Below are positions 50,697 through 62,865 of a DNA stretch of 64,000 bases, piece after piece (positions within the stretch are counted from its first letter, which is position 1; each line of letters starts with the position of its first letter). The notes beneath the pieces were generated by a model that did no database searches, had not been told where the DNA came from, and saw only the letters and a program-made list of their open reading frames with translations. The stretch is from Inia geoffrensis (taxonomy: Eukaryota; Chordata; Mammalia; Artiodactyla; Iniidae). The stretch is from the NCBI GenBank assembly GCA_036417435.1, contig CM070912.1, positions 24,664,055-24,728,054 on the forward strand, read 5' to 3'. The position numbers and the translations under genes were made by a program.

Positions 50697-50845
50697 AATG
50701 TCAGAAGAGAAAGAAAGAAAAAGAAAGAAAGAAAGAGAAAGAAAGAAAGAAAGGAAGGAAGAAAGAAAGGAAAGAAAGAAGAAAGGAAGGGAGGAGGGAG
50801 GGAGGGAGGAAGAAAAGAAAGAAAGAAAGAAGGAAAGGAGAAAGC
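50697..50845 (+). repeat. GA-rich polypurine tract ((GAAA)n/(GGAA)n)
   Basis: About 145 bases of almost pure A and G, moving from GAAA to GGAA/GGGA units and back. The plus-strand frame is a spurious Lys/Glu/Arg repeat. Confidence 0.9.
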
Positions 50846-51410
50846 AACTCTTTAAGAATAAACTACAACAGGAGGACGGGGAGGTCAGGCAGAGCTTGAC
50901 CTGAGGGAGGGAAAGACACTTTTGAATAAATTGAGCCTTATAAACTGGGAAAGAATAAGAAAGATGCTTAGTGTGGTGAAAATATTAATGGCACAGCTGA
51001 CAACTATTGGGTAACTTAAAGGGAAGCAAGAATTCTACCACTGAACCACCAGTGCCTCAGCGTGGGTAACATAAAGGACTGAAGTACAGATTCATGCTAC
51101 CACATGGAGGAGTCTCAAAAACGTGCTCAAGAAGAAGCCAGACACAAAAGTCCATACACTGTGTGATTTCATTTATACGAAATGCCCAGAGTAGGCAAAT
51201 CTATTAAAACAGAAAGAAGCTTAGTGGTTGCCAGAGCCTGGGGAAATGCAGGTACAGGAAGTGACTGATAATGTGTACACAGTTTCTTTGGGGGATGATG
51301 GATATGTTCTAAAATTAGATTGTGGTAATGGTTGCATGACTGTAAACACACCCAAACAGGTGCACTTTACAGTATGTAAATTAAATCTCAATAAAGCTCA
51401 TTAAACAACA
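50846..51410 (+). repeat. Ancient L1M 3' end
   Basis: 'gaagaagccagacacaaaag', 'tgtgtgatttcatttatacg', 'gcttagtggttgccagagcc' and 'ttaaatctcaataaagctca' form an L1 3'UTR terminus that closes the plus-strand L1M series. Confidence 0.75.
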
Positions 51411-51604
51411 GAGTAAACCACATTTGTTTACTAACTTTGCAAAACATAGGGTAACCTATTTCACCAAGGATATAAGGCTCAAATTTCCTTTTTCCAGAAT
51501 TGGCATATAGCATTTCAAATAGGTCAGTTGTCAGAAATCTAAATGGAAGATCAGTACATCACCATCACCTAAAACTTCAAGTGTGTGTTACCTTAGCAAG
51601 AGGT

Positions 51605-51805
51605 ATGGCTTGGTGATTAAATGTGACAGTTCGGGAGGCAGACCACACTGGGTTCAAATGCCAGTCTCGATACTTACTCCCTGTGTGGTCTGTGGCCTGT
51701 TACCTTATCTGCAAAATGGGAAGAATTAAATGAGGTGATGTATATAAATAATTTACGTAATGTCTGGCACATAGTAGGTGCTCAATAAATGTGATGGTGT
51801 TGACG
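51605..51805 (+). repeat. MIR SINE
   Basis: 'ggcttggtgattaaatgtga', 'ccacactgggttcaaatgcc', 'ccttatctgcaaaatgggaa' and 'tctggcacatagtaggtgct'. Confidence 0.92.
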
Positions 51806-52539
51806 ATAATGGGGTGGTGGTGATTAGGATTAGAGCAGGGAAAGAATCAGAGAAATACGTATAAATATGTTTATTTTTATTCATTCTAATTTTTACTTAT
51901 ATGTATTTTTTTGTATACATAGATAACTTATGTTACCATTCACACTATTATCCTTGGTGAGTTATCATTCAGCAAATTAATTTTGTCAAGTTCCACAATT
52001 GCTAGAGAGAAAACCACTGGCTTCTCCCAAAGTCATTTATTAAACTGGAGAGGAAAATATGTAGTATCTTTAAACTTTCTAATCAACGTGCCAAGGACAG
52101 ATGGAAGGAGAACTAAATGCTGTTTGTAGAGTCTGAATAGCACCCCTCTAAGTTCCTTTGTAGATGGTGGAAGCAACCTCTCAGCAGCTTACTTTGGGAG
52201 GACCTTGCATACACCAAGGTTCCACGGTGATGGGAAAGGAAGACATCTCTATAGTCTAACGCAGTGATAGTGCTTTGGTTTTTAAAGGCAAAGAAGGAGA
52301 TGTATTTCTTTGTAGGGAGCAAAGTGCAAATTTTTATTGAAAAATCATGGCATAGAAAGGACTCGTGGGTGCCTTTTGGTGTGCTGGAAAAGTACTACAC
52401 CTTGACCTGGGTAGTGGTACCCGGATACATGCATAAAGAGTAGTTTAGCTCTACCCTTAAGATGTGTATACTTTATCACTTTATGTATTTTATATCTCTC
52501 AGAGAGAGACAGAGATAGAGACAAAGAAAGATTTGGAAT
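51806..52539. other. Intergenic sequence without recognised feature
   Basis: AT-rich, unique-looking sequence. Nothing is called. Confidence 0.4.
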
Positions 52540-53025
52540 CTACCCAAGTATTCCTAGGGAATACTCATACATTCATATATACAGAAAAAACCTTATATAC
52601 AAATATAGTCATCATAGCATTTTTTACAATAGCAAAACATCAGAATCAACCTAACATTGGACAATATCATCTAAAGGTTAAGTAAATTATAGCATATTCA
52701 CTTATTGGAATATTTATACAACTAAAATGTGTGTGGAGAGTTTGCAAAAACATGGAGAAATGCTATGTTATAAAGTTAAATTGGGAAAAAAATCAGAATG
52801 TACAATCTTTACGTATAGTACGCCAACCTAGTTGTGCTAAAATATGCATAGAAAAATGACAAGAGGGAAATACTCCAGATTTTAATACTATCCTCTAGTG
52901 GTGAATCTATGGATGATGTTGTTTTCTTCTTTCAAATTTTCTGCATTTATAATAAGTATGTTTAATTTTCACAATTGTATAAATGTAGTCAATACTTTTA
53001 AATTTATAATAGAAAAAAGCAAACA
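52540..53025 (+). repeat. Ancient L1M-type 3' end
   Basis: 'tagtcatcatagcattttt', 'acaatagcaaaacatcagaa', 'acatggagaaatgctatgtt' and 'ttgttttcttctttcaaatt' follow the order of an old L1 3' region. Confidence 0.6.
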
Positions 53026-53584
53026 TTGGACCAGGAATCAATCTTGCAGTGACTAATAGCATGGGATGTTTGGAATTGCAGACTTGTTGTCAGATGCTGG
53101 TCTCTTTACTTTAAAAGGGCAGTCATTCCCATGGCTAAAACCAGTTTCCTAAGGAGACCACCATCAGCTTCAGCGCTACAGCTCAGTAGTATTCTCCTGA
53201 CATACAGTTTAGAGATGTGCCACCTGCTCAGAAAATAGTTGGTTATGTTCTACCAATTAAGGATTTCTCCTTCGTTGCCAGAATAAGTGCTTCAGAAACT
53301 TACACTTCTGGGAAGTTTCTGTGCAGCCAGCACTAGATAAAAATGCTGTAACTTAAAGGAGATTTAATATCCCAAGGTGACATCATACCAATATACATAT
53401 TTTCAGAGGAGTTTCCTTTGAACCTATAGTTATGAGCATTCCAGGTTTCCTCCAAAACCTTCAACCACTAAGGAAAGATCCACATTATGGGAGGAGGAAC
53501 TTGGAGGAATTTGAGCTTGATCATTGAGTAAGATTGCTAGTGAAGACATAGGTGATGACAGTATTAACTAACCTCACTGCATTT
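53026..53584. other. Intergenic sequence without recognised feature
   Basis: Unique-looking sequence. No gene is recognised. Confidence 0.4.
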
Positions 53585-53645
53585 ATCCTTTAGTCATCCA
53601 TTTATTAAGTATTTATTGAGTACCAGACATTGTGCTAAACTCCAC
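53585..53645 (+). repeat. L2/MIR fragment
   Basis: 'catccatttattaagtattt' and 'attgagtaccagacattgtg'. Confidence 0.55.
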
Positions 53646-54014
53646 TATTTTTAAGCTTACACTAGAAGTTAGCAAATAACTTTCATCTTGCACGCCAAAT
53701 TTGATCAGGTGGTAGCGGTGGCCTAGAGTGCTCTGCTGGAAAAGGTTCTGGGACTGTATCCAGACTCAGATGAAAAGAGTAATGATCGATTAGTAATGTC
53801 TGTTATTATTGTGGACCGGGAAATTGTGGTTTATGTGCCATGCATTTGCCATACCTGCTGGATTATTTCTGCCAATTTAATGATGGTCACTTCAGCCTTG
53901 ACACATGCTCTATATCTTACAGGTTGAAAAAACCAATTTCTATCCAAGTTAACATCACCGGAGAAACATTAACAGAGGAAGACAAAACAGTAAATGTTGG
54001 CCATCTGCTCCATG
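53646..54014. other. Intergenic sequence without recognised feature
   Basis: Nothing is recognised. Confidence 0.4.
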
Positions 54015-54175
54015 CTAGACCTTGTACAGTCCTCTACATGTAAGTCATCGTATCTCAGGATATCCCTTTAAGGTGAGCATTATTATTGCCTTTTGACAGA
54101 TGAGGACCTAGGCTAAGAGAAGGGAAACAACTCTTCAAAGTCCCACAGTCACAGCAGAATTATTCATTGAGCCAA
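54015..54175 (-). repeat. MIR SINE
   Basis: Reverse MIR: 'attattgccttttgacagat', 'gaggacctaggctaagagaa' and 'cttcaaagtcccacagtcac'. Confidence 0.7.
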
Positions 54176-54554
54176 TAAACAACTCGGGCTTAACATGGAA
54201 CCAAATAAAATATGATAGTGTCCCCTACTTTTCAGAAGGTCATAAAGCTAATCCTGCTAATTTTTAATAATTACTTTAGTTAAATGGTTCCCTTTGGAAA
54301 AATATGTAATCCAGTTTGTTCATCAAGACAAGATAAGGCACTGTCTGTTCCATTTTCTGCCCAACCCCAGAGTGGCTGGTGTCATTTGGTGAGGGTGGTG
54401 CTCATGTCACCCTAGCAACAAGCCCAGAGCTTTATGATCTTGGCTACAAATGAACCCTCTATGGTTGAGCCCCAGAAAATCCAACCCACTCTCTTTTTCA
54501 GTCTGGATCCAATGTCTGATTATTTGGTAGACCAGTCATTGCCTCATAAAATCA
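54176..54554. other. Intergenic sequence without recognised feature
   Basis: Nothing is recognised. Confidence 0.4.
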
Positions 54555-54800
54555 CATATAATTATATCTTATTAAACGTTTACTATGTGCCGATCCCTCT
54601 GCTAAGAGCTCCAGCTGCACTATGGCATTGCATTTCATCCCCACAGTATTCCTGTGAGGTAGATGGTATAGTTATCCTGATTAGACACATAAGAGACATG
54701 AGATTTTAGGGTAGAGAAACTTAGTCAAAGTCATAAGAGCTGTAAGGTAGGGCTGAGGCTCCAACCCAGGCAATCAGACTCCAGAATCTATGGCTCAACT
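54555..54800 (-). repeat. MIR SINE, near full length
   Basis: Reverse MIR: 'gtttactatgtgccgatccc', 'cattgcatttcatccccaca', 'ttcctgtgaggtagatggta', 'cttagtcaaagtcataagag' and 'caacccaggcaatcagactc'. Confidence 0.85.
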
Positions 54801-55272
54801 TCAATCTAAATGGTTTAATCTAACTTTTCTTACCAATTTCCAACACATCTGCCTTAGTGGGTTACCCTAGAAACAGACTCTGAGATAGTGATTCAAGTGG
54901 AAGTAATTTGGCAGGAAACACCAGTAGAGGAGTGGGAAATTGAAGCAGGGGAGGGAAGGAAGCCTGTAAAATGTACCTCAGGAAGCAATGTATCTGGGAA
55001 GCACCATGTAAAATGTGCCCAAAGGGCAGGGAGCTGAGGTATTTATACACCAATTCTTAGCAGTTAGTGGTTGAGTGCTGCTCTCAAGGGACATGAATTC
55101 ACTGGCACTTCCAGTCTGCCACACATGTGGGCAGAATGAGTGCTGGTGACCAGAGAAAGCCCTTAGGCCAAGAGCTCTAGAACTGGAGGTGGAAGCCAGA
55201 GAGCCTGTATGGAAACCTACAGGCCTGGGGGATGTGGGCAGGACATCAGCGACTACTTCACTGTGTCCACTT
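54801..55272. other. Intergenic sequence, possible unnamed repeat
   Basis: 'gaaacagactctgagatagt' and following text resemble a mammalian medium-reiterated repeat, but I cannot assign it. Confidence 0.35.
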
Positions 55273-55285
55273 TCTTCCTCATTTT

Positions 55286-55491
55286 TTTTTTTTTTTTTTT
55301 CCGGTACGTGGGCCTCTCACTGTGTGGCTTCTCCTGTTGCGGAGCACAGGCTCCAGACGCGCAGGCTCAGCGGCCATGGCTCACGGGCCCAGCCGCTCCG
55401 TGGCATGTGGGATCTTCCCGGACTGGGGCACGAACCCGTGTCCCCTGCATCGGCAGGCGGACTCTCAACCACTGCGCCACCAGGGAAGCCC
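55286..55491 (-). mobile_element. CHR-2-type SINE
   Basis: Reverse SINE: poly-T, 'ccggtacgtgggcctctcac' and the body to 'ccaccagggaagcc'. TSD 'tcttcctcatttt' at about 55273-55285 and 55492-55504. Confidence 0.93.
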
Positions 55492-55504
55492 TCTTCCTCA
55501 TTTT

Positions 55505-55800
55505 ATTTATAAACAACTTTATTGAGGTATAAATTATAGACTATAACATTTACTCATTTTAATTGTACAATTTAATAATTTTTAGCAAATTTACTGAGTT
55601 GCATGACCATCACCATAATTTATTTTTAGAGCATTTTCATCACCCCAAAAAGAACCCACATACCCATTTACAGTTAATCCCCGTTCCCACTCCCAGCTCT
55701 TGGCAACCACTAATCTACTTTCTGTCTCTATGGATTTACCTTTTGTGGACATTTTACATAAGTGGGATCATACAGTATGTGGGTTTCTGTGTAAATGAGA
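55505..55800 (-). repeat. Ancient L1 3' end
   Basis: Reverse L1 3'UTR: 'aactttattgaggtataaat', 'tttagagcattttcatcacc', 'tcttggcaaccactaatcta' and 'ataagtgggatcatacagta'. Confidence 0.75.
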
Positions 55801-57114
55801 AAGTCTCTCTCCAAATGGTTCAGGTTGCAGATAGCGAGTAAAAGAAAGACGGGCAAGTGCTTAGCAAATAACTTTTTGGTGTGGGAAATGGGGATATTCT
55901 AGATGAAGTGACTAATGACTGCATTACAATGGACAATTAAAAGACACCCCATGCTTGGCCTAGAGTTCCATCTTCCCCAGGATACATTTATTCCTATAAG
56001 CTTTTGAGTCAATGTATTTTAAAGATATCTTTTCAACACAAAGGACTGGCAGTCAGAAAGCTGTTGGCTAAGAGACCTTGAAGCCCATTACCCCATTAAC
56101 CTCAGCACTGAAATAAATGGGACTAACTCAGGGACTCCTGTGTTGTTAAATAGGTCAAATGACTTTAGATGGTCTTAGGAGCCCAGTGTTTGGAAGTGAC
56201 TGATGTACAGAGGGATCTTGTTTTCCTATCTGGCCTGCCAATCCCATCACAGTTTCCTCCCTGTCTTTGTAGAAGTTAATAAAATAGAAACAAAACTAAA
56301 CTTGATGGAGAACAACAAGAGCAAAACAACTGGCCAACTGGTCAACCACAGTATGCATCCTGCAGACCTCCTGACATCCCCTGTGTCTGCTGTGTAAACT
56401 GGTTACAATTCCCCATGCACAGAGGCGTAATTATCCCACAGCTAACTGTCTGATAAACACAGTGGGTTAGGATGTGGGATGTGGGATGTGGTCCACACCA
56501 TCTCACCCAAAGCAGACTCTGACTTTGCTGCTGAAGAACATTTTCTCTTAGCTGCTCCCGCTCCTTGATTCTGGACCAACCCACAGAGTAGAAGTTTGGC
56601 TGTTGTCCCCTCTAGAAACCTCACTTGTTTACCTTTGCATTATGAACCAACTGAGAAATAGGCATGGGAACAAATAGCTGTGAAAATATCAGCTTCATTG
56701 TTGGTAACACTGGGCTGGAGGATATGGCTTGAACCTATGACCCCAATGTGGCTTCCTGGTATCAGTTCCTGTACCTGGATCCTGGGATCCACTAAAAAGG
56801 AACAACAGATGAGCAGAACATGTACCCCAGCAGGTGCAAGGGAACTGTTCCGGGCCCCAGGTGTGGAAACAGAGAGAGCTGGACCTCCTCTCCTGTCTTG
56901 ACAAGGCTAGCCCCAAGTCCTGACCCAGGCATGCTGACTCCATGTGGGACAACCTCACTCTTTTTCCCTCCTGTGTTAATGCTTCTCCAGGGATATTAAC
57001 TTGGATAGAAATTTGGTTCCTTCAAGCTGGAGGATTCAGAGCATGTGTCAAGGCTTAAGTAACCATCATTAAACTGGCAGAAATAATCCAGCAGACATGG
57101 CAAACACATGGCAC
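55801..57114. other. Intergenic sequence without recognised gene
   Basis: About 1.3 kb with no repeat that I can name. Three 'gatgtgg' units occur in tandem near 56468-56490. Confidence 0.4.
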
Positions 57115-57395
57115 ATATGCCTCTGTAATGTGGGTCGGCCTCATCCAATCAGTTGAAGGCCTGAATAGAACAGAAAGATGCACCTCCCTGAGCAAAAGGC
57201 AATTCTTCAGCAGACTGATTCACACTGGAACTGTCCCATCAACTCTCCTGGGTCTCTAGCCAGCCAGCCTATACTGCAGGTTTGGGCTCACTGGCCTCCG
57301 TAATTGTGTAAGCCAATTCCTTATAATAAATCTCTTACCAGATATATACACATCCTATTGGTTCTGTTTCTCTGAAGAACACTGACTAATACAGC
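57115..57395 (+). repeat. Ancient interspersed repeat, copy 2
   Basis: 'gtgggtcggcctcatccaat', 'cagttgaaggcctgaataga', 'gtaagccaattccttataat' and the 'gactaatacagca' end. It is the same family as 4986-5526 and lacks the 5' third of that copy. Confidence 0.75.
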
Positions 57396-57904
57396 AGGCA
57401 GATCTTAGCTACATAGCTGAGAATATGAACCTGGTTGGAAGTGGGGGAAAGAGTTGGAAGTACCCAGAATAGGAAGGTGGGTTCAGGCAGAGAATGTGGA
57501 AGAACCCAACTGTCCTCTCCCTGGCTTGGCTAAGGTCTGGCTCAGGTCACTATGGCCATCTTTCGATGGGAGAGTCCATCACTCCAGAGAACTCCTGGAC
57601 TGATGCAGGCCCAGGACAACATTTGGTGTCTGGTGGATGCTAGCTCATGGATTTGGTCTAAATGGGGGTGAATAATAGGGCAAAATAAATGCCTCCTTTT
57701 GCCCTAATCTCCTCCTGCCCCCATTTTAAAGTAGGGTTTCTCAACACAGCTTGCCTACGACTGCAACATTCCATTACTACACACTTTGGGCCACAATACT
57801 CAAAGATGGAGAGAGACTGGGGAGAGACTGGTGGGGACACGGGAGGGAGAGAACGAAAAACTCAGTCTAACTCAGCAGCAAAGCCTTCTGGATAACTCTA
57901 CTGC
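57396..57904. other. Intergenic sequence without recognised feature
   Basis: Nothing is recognised. Confidence 0.4.
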
Positions 57905-58120
57905 ACGCTTTCTTAACATGCGCACTACTGACATTTGGGACTAGGTAGTTTTTGTTGTGAGGGGCTGTCCTGTGCATTGTAGGATGTATAGACGACCCTG
58001 GTCTCTACCCAGTAGATGCCAGTAGCACCTGACACCCAGTTATGACGACCAGAAATGTCTCCAGACATTGCTAACTGTCCCCTGCGGGCAAAATTCCTCT
58101 TTGTTGAGAACCATCAAGTT
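57905..58120. mobile_element. Nonautonomous DNA transposon remnant (hAT-like)
   Basis: 'ctactgacatttgggactag', 'gctgtcctgtgcattgtagg', 'atgtctccagacattgctaa' and 'ttgttgagaaccatca' form a familiar mammalian element of about 200 bp with inverted ends. Subfamily not assigned. Confidence 0.65.
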
Positions 58121-58404
58121 AAAGGGACGTAATCCCTGCCTGCCTCTCAAAGCTCCAATTCTTTATATCCAGGAGAATGATGGGCTCATGGCAGAGGATA
58201 CTTAAAACCCACTTTTCTTCTGGAGGACTAATTCCCCTTGATGATAATTTAAAGCATTATTTTTATATTAAAGTGAATGTAGATGTATTACAGAGTAGAT
58301 CCCAAACTTAAGGCTGGGAAGAATTTTCATGTCCGAGGTGGGGTACTTTGGCTACCCTCCCAGAACACTTGGCAGGTACACATTTACATTTCTCTGCCTT
58401 GGGG
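58121..58404. other. Intergenic sequence without recognised feature
   Basis: Nothing is recognised. Confidence 0.4.
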
Positions 58405-58615
58405 GAAACTAATAATATCTACTATTTACTGAATGCTTACAATGTGCCAGGAGTTCATTATAGAGGATATTTCTGGTTTGATCCTCATAGCCATCTATTC
58501 TTAGTCCCACTTTACTGATGAAGAGACTGACACCCAGGAAGCTCATGAAACCTGTTCAAAGACCAAGGGTTGCTAAATAATGAAGCTGGCACTGGAACCC
58601 ATGTGTTTCCCTAAG
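58405..58615 (-). repeat. MIR SINE
   Basis: Reverse MIR: 'tactgaatgcttacaatgtg', 'ttgatcctcatagccatcta', 'cactttactgatgaagagac' and 'ctggcactggaacccatgtg'. Confidence 0.82.
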
Positions 58616-59504
58616 CTCCTTCCCAAAGAGCTTCTGGGAAAATCCCTGAAGAAATGGGCTGTGATGAATGACCAAAGGCGACATCCTGGCCCTGGCTGGT
58701 GGGACGGCTTCAGTAAATTCAGAAAGACTCTGTTGAAACTGACCCACTCTTAGCCCCACCTGGGATGGAGAAATAGGAGAGACGGGGTGAGGGTCAAAGG
58801 CTGAATACTGAAAAGAAAAGGATTCCCAAAGTGGGGAACCACTCCTTTGGTAGGAAATGGTCAATCAGCTTGGTAACATCAACTTAAGACCCCAGGATCT
58901 TAGAATGAGACCCTACACAGTTGCTCCCACAACCCCCAGCTGGGACAGCCCTTCAGGAATTTTTTCTTCTCAGCCTTTGATTTACGGATTCCTTTTGTTT
59001 CCATCATGCCTGTGGCTACAGTACGGACCCGAGTCTCCTTAACTTCAGGCATTGCAGGAACCCTCCACGGACTGTCATCTCTGTGAGCCACTCTGACTCT
59101 GATTTGCTCACTACTTTTGTTTCTTTAAATGGACTCACTCTTTTTTAGAAGATACATTTATTTGAAAAGGAAACATCATATCAGTTCCTTAAAAGGAAAG
59201 GCTGGTTTTCTTGGCCTTGACAAAGAAGTCACTGGAAAAACAAATACAAGTAAGCAAGGCTTTATATTCTAGTTAGTTAGCCTGATAGCTGTCTTTGTTC
59301 AAAGAGGAGACCGATAAGCTTTGGAGAAATATTAGTCATTAGCACCTAGCCGAGACTCTCTCTCTTGTGTGATCTGAGTAACTGGAAGAGATCTGAAAAG
59401 AGAATCACTTTCTCTAGGTACAGTTCAGTGCTGGTACACCTGTCCGGGTCATATCTGAAACCATGCTACTTTATCAATGGTACGTGTTTCACACCCGACG
59501 AAAC
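58616..59504. other. Intergenic sequence without recognised feature
   Basis: Unique-looking sequence. No gene is recognised. Confidence 0.4.
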
Positions 59505-59895
59505 ACAGGTTTGGGAGGTTGCTATGGGCCCCACTGTGTTCCCCAAAAGGTCATATCTGGAAATCCTAACACCCAGTATCTCAGAATGTGACTGTATTTG
59601 GAGACAACGTCTTTAAAAGAGGTAATTGAGTTAAAATGAGGTCATTATGGTGTGCCTTCCTCCAATCTGATGGATTTCCTCATAAGAAGAGGAAATTTGG
59701 ACATAGACATGGACAGAGGGAACGCCATGTAAAGACACAGGGAGAAGATGGTCATCTGCAAGCCAAGAAGAGGGGCCTGGGAAGAAACCAACACCTTGAC
59801 CTTGAACTTCCAGTCTCCACAACTGTGAAAAAATAAATGTCTGTTGTGTAAGCACCCAGTCTGTGATACTTTGTTATGGCAGCCCTAGCAGGGTT
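59505..59895 (+). repeat. Ancient interspersed repeat (family unnamed)
   Basis: 'ttccccaaaaggtcatatct', 'tgtgactgtatttggagaca', 'aagacacagggagaagatgg' and 'aaataaatgtctgttgtgta' follow the order of a common mammalian repeat that ends 'tttgttatggcagccctagc'. Confidence 0.7.
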
Positions 59896-59909
59896 AACTG
59901 GCCCCCATC

Positions 59910-60003
59910 TGGGCTCCAACTGCCAGGGTTCAAATCCTGTCTCTGACACTTGCTAACTGTGGAAACTTGAGCAAGTTACTTCACCTGTGAAAGCCCTTAC
60001 AAT
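59910..60003 (+). repeat. MIR SINE 5' half, cut by L1-C
   Basis: 'aactgccagggttcaaatcc', 'cacttgctaactgtggaaac' and 'gagcaagttacttcacctgt', then an abrupt change to L1 3' sequence. The 3' half of the MIR is missing here. Confidence 0.8.
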
Positions 60004-61056
60004 CTCTCTTTTTTTAAAATAGATCTTTATTGGAGAATAATTGCTTCACAATACTGTGTTAGTTTCTGTTGTAGAACAAAGTGAATCAGCCATATTCATA
60101 AATATAACCCTATATCCCCTCCCTTTTGAGCCTCCCTCCCACCCTCCCTATCCCACCCCTCTAGGTTGTTGCAAAGCACCGAGCTGATCTCCCTGTGCTA
60201 TGCGGCTGCTTCCCACTAGCTAACTATATTACATTTGGTCGTGTACATATGTTGATGCTACTTTAACTTCGCCCCAGCTTCCCCCTCCCTGCCCTGTGTC
60301 CTCAAGTGCATTCTCTATGTCTATGTCTTTATCCTGCCCTGCCACTAAGTTCATCAGTACCATTTTTTCTTTTTAGATTCTATATATATGTATTAGCATA
60401 TGGTATTTGTTTTTCTCTTTCTGACTTACTTCACTCTGTATGTCAGACTCTAGGTCCATCTACCTCACTACAAATAACTCAATTTTGTTTCTTTTTATGG
60501 CTGAGTAATTGTCCATTGTACATATGTACAACATCTTCTTTATCCATTCATCTGCTGATGGACATTTAGGTTGCTTCCATGTCCTGGCTATTGTAAATAA
60601 TGCTGCAATGAACATTGTGGTACATGACTCTTTTTGAGTTATGTTTTTCAGGGTATATGCCCAGTGGTGGGACTGCTGGGTCATATGGTAGTTCTATTTT
60701 TAGTTTTTTAAGGAACTCCCATACTGTTCTCCATAGTGGTTGTATCAATTATTCCCACCAGCAGGAGGGTTCCCTTTTCACCACACCCTTTCCAGCATTT
60801 ATCATTTCTAGATTTTTTTGATTAATGGCCATTCTGGCTGGTGTGAGGTGATACCTTATTGTAGTTTTGATTTTCATTTCTCTATTAATTAGTGATGTTG
60901 AGCATCTTTTCACGTGCCTCTTGGCCATCTGTATGTCTTCTTTGGTGAAATGTCTATTTAGGTCTGCAGCCCATTTTTTAATTGGATTCTTTGTTTTTTG
61001 ATATTGAGCTCCATGAGCTGTTTGTATATTTTGGAGATTAATTCTTTGTCCGCTGT

Positions 61057-62865
61057 TTAATTTGGAAATATTTTCTCCCATCCGGAGGGCTGTCTTTTTG
61101 TCTTGTTTATGGTTTCCTTTGCTGTGCAAAAGCTTTTAAGTTTCATTAGGTCCCATTTGTTTATTTTTGTTTTTATTTTCATTACTCTAGGATGTGGGTC
61201 AAAAAAGATCTTGCTGTGGTTTATGTCAAAGAGTGTTTTTCTTAGGTTTTCCTCTAAGAGTTCTATAGTGTCTGGTCCTACATTTAGGTCTATAATCCAT
61301 TTGGACTTTATTACTAGGTATGGTGTTAGGTAGTGTTCTAATTTCATTCTTTTACATGTAGCTGTCCAGTTTTCCCAGCACCACTTATTGAAGAGATTGT
61401 CTTTTCTCCATTGCACGTTCTTGCCTCCTTTGTAGTAAATTAGGTGACTATATGTGTGTGGGTTTGTCTCTGGGCTGTCTATCCTGTACCAGTGATCTAT
61501 ATTTCTGTTTTTGTGCCAGCACCATACTGTCTTGATTACTGTAGCTTTATAGTATAGTTTGAAGTCAGGGAGCCTGATTTCTCCAGCTCCGTTTTCCTTT
61601 CTCAAGATTGCTTTGGCTATTGGGGGTCTTTTGTGTTTCCATACACATTTTAGAATTATTTGATCTAGTTCTGTGAAGAATGCCATTAGTCTGATAGGGA
61701 TTGCATTGAATCTGTAGATTGCTTTGGATCGTATAGTCATTTTCACAATATTGATTCTTCCAATCCAAGAACATGGTATATTTCCCCATCTGTTTATATC
61801 ACCTTCGATTTCTTTCAACATTGTCTTATAGCTTTCTGCATACAGGTCTTTTGTCTCCCAAGGTAGGTTTATTCCTAGGTATTTTATTCTTTTTGTTGCA
61901 ATGGTAAATGGGAGTGTTTCCTTAATTTCTCTTTCAGATTTTTCATCATTAGTGTATAGGAATGCAAGAGATTTCTGTGCATTAATTTTGTATCCTGCAA
62001 CTTTACCAAATTCATTGATTTGGTGGCATCTTTAGGATTCTCTATGTATAGCATCTTTAGTTTTCTGGTGGCATCTTTAGGATTCTCTATGTATAGTATC
62101 ATGTCATCTGAAAACAGTGACAGTTTTACGTCTTCTTTTTCAATTTGCATTCCTTTTATTTCTTTTTCTTCTCTGACTGCTGTGGCTAGGACTTCCAAAA
62201 CTATGTTAAATAATAGTGGCGAGAGTGGACATCCTTGTCTTGTTCCTGATCTTAGAGGAAATGCTTTCAGTTTTTCACCATTGAGAATGATGTTGGCTGT
62301 GGTTTGTCATATATGGCCTTTATTATGTTGAGGTAGGCTCCCTCTATGCCCACTTTCTGGAGAGTTTTTATCATAAATGGGTGTTGAATTTTGTCAAAAG
62401 CTTTTTCTGCATCTATTAAGATGATCATATGGTGTTTCTTCTTCAATTTGTTAATATGGTGTATCACATTGATTGATTTGTGTATATTGAAGAGTCCTTG
62501 CATCCCTGGGATAAACCCCACTCGATCATGGTGTATGATCCTTCTAATGTGTTGTTGGATTCTTTTTGCTAGTATTTTGTTGAGGATTTTTGCACCTATA
62601 TTCATCAGTGATATTGGTCTGTAATTTTTTTTTTTGTAGTATCTTTATCTGGTTTTAGTATCAGGGTGCTGGTGGACTCATAGAATGAGTTTGGGAGTGT
62701 TCCTTCCTCTGCAATATTTTGGAAGAGTTTGGGAAGGATGGGTGTTAGCGCTTCTCTAAATGTTTGATAGAATTCACCTGTAAAGCCATCTGGTCCTGGA
62801 CTTCTGTTTGTTGGAAGATTTATAATCACAGTTTCAATTTCATTACTTGTGATTGGTCTGCTCAT
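61057..62865 (-). pseudogene. L1-C ORF2p relic, reverse transcriptase and C-terminal region
   Basis: From the N-terminal side: [19 protein letters not shown] (62605-62865); then, after a +/-1 shift, [19 protein letters not shown] and the [18 protein letters not shown] motif (62267-62605); [11 protein letters not shown] (about 62100); and a 254-codon piece, [20 protein letters not shown] onward (61821-61057). L1 ORF2p supplies endonuclease and reverse transcriptase for target-primed retrotransposition. This copy cannot encode a full protein. Confidence 0.85.
62022..62096 (-). repeat. 45-bp in-frame tandem duplication in L1-C ORF2
   Basis: A 30-bp block beginning 'ggtggcatctttaggattct' occurs at 62022-62051 and again at 62067-62096. 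The period is 45 bp (15 codons). It encodes [15 protein letters not shown] sequence twice. Confidence 0.85.

Noticed and set aside
50698..50904. Lys/Glu/Arg-repeat protein frame
   Set aside because: It is a translation of the GA-rich polypurine simple repeat.
56468..56490. Tandem 'gatgtgg' units
   Set aside because: Only three short copies, within what chance and slippage produce.
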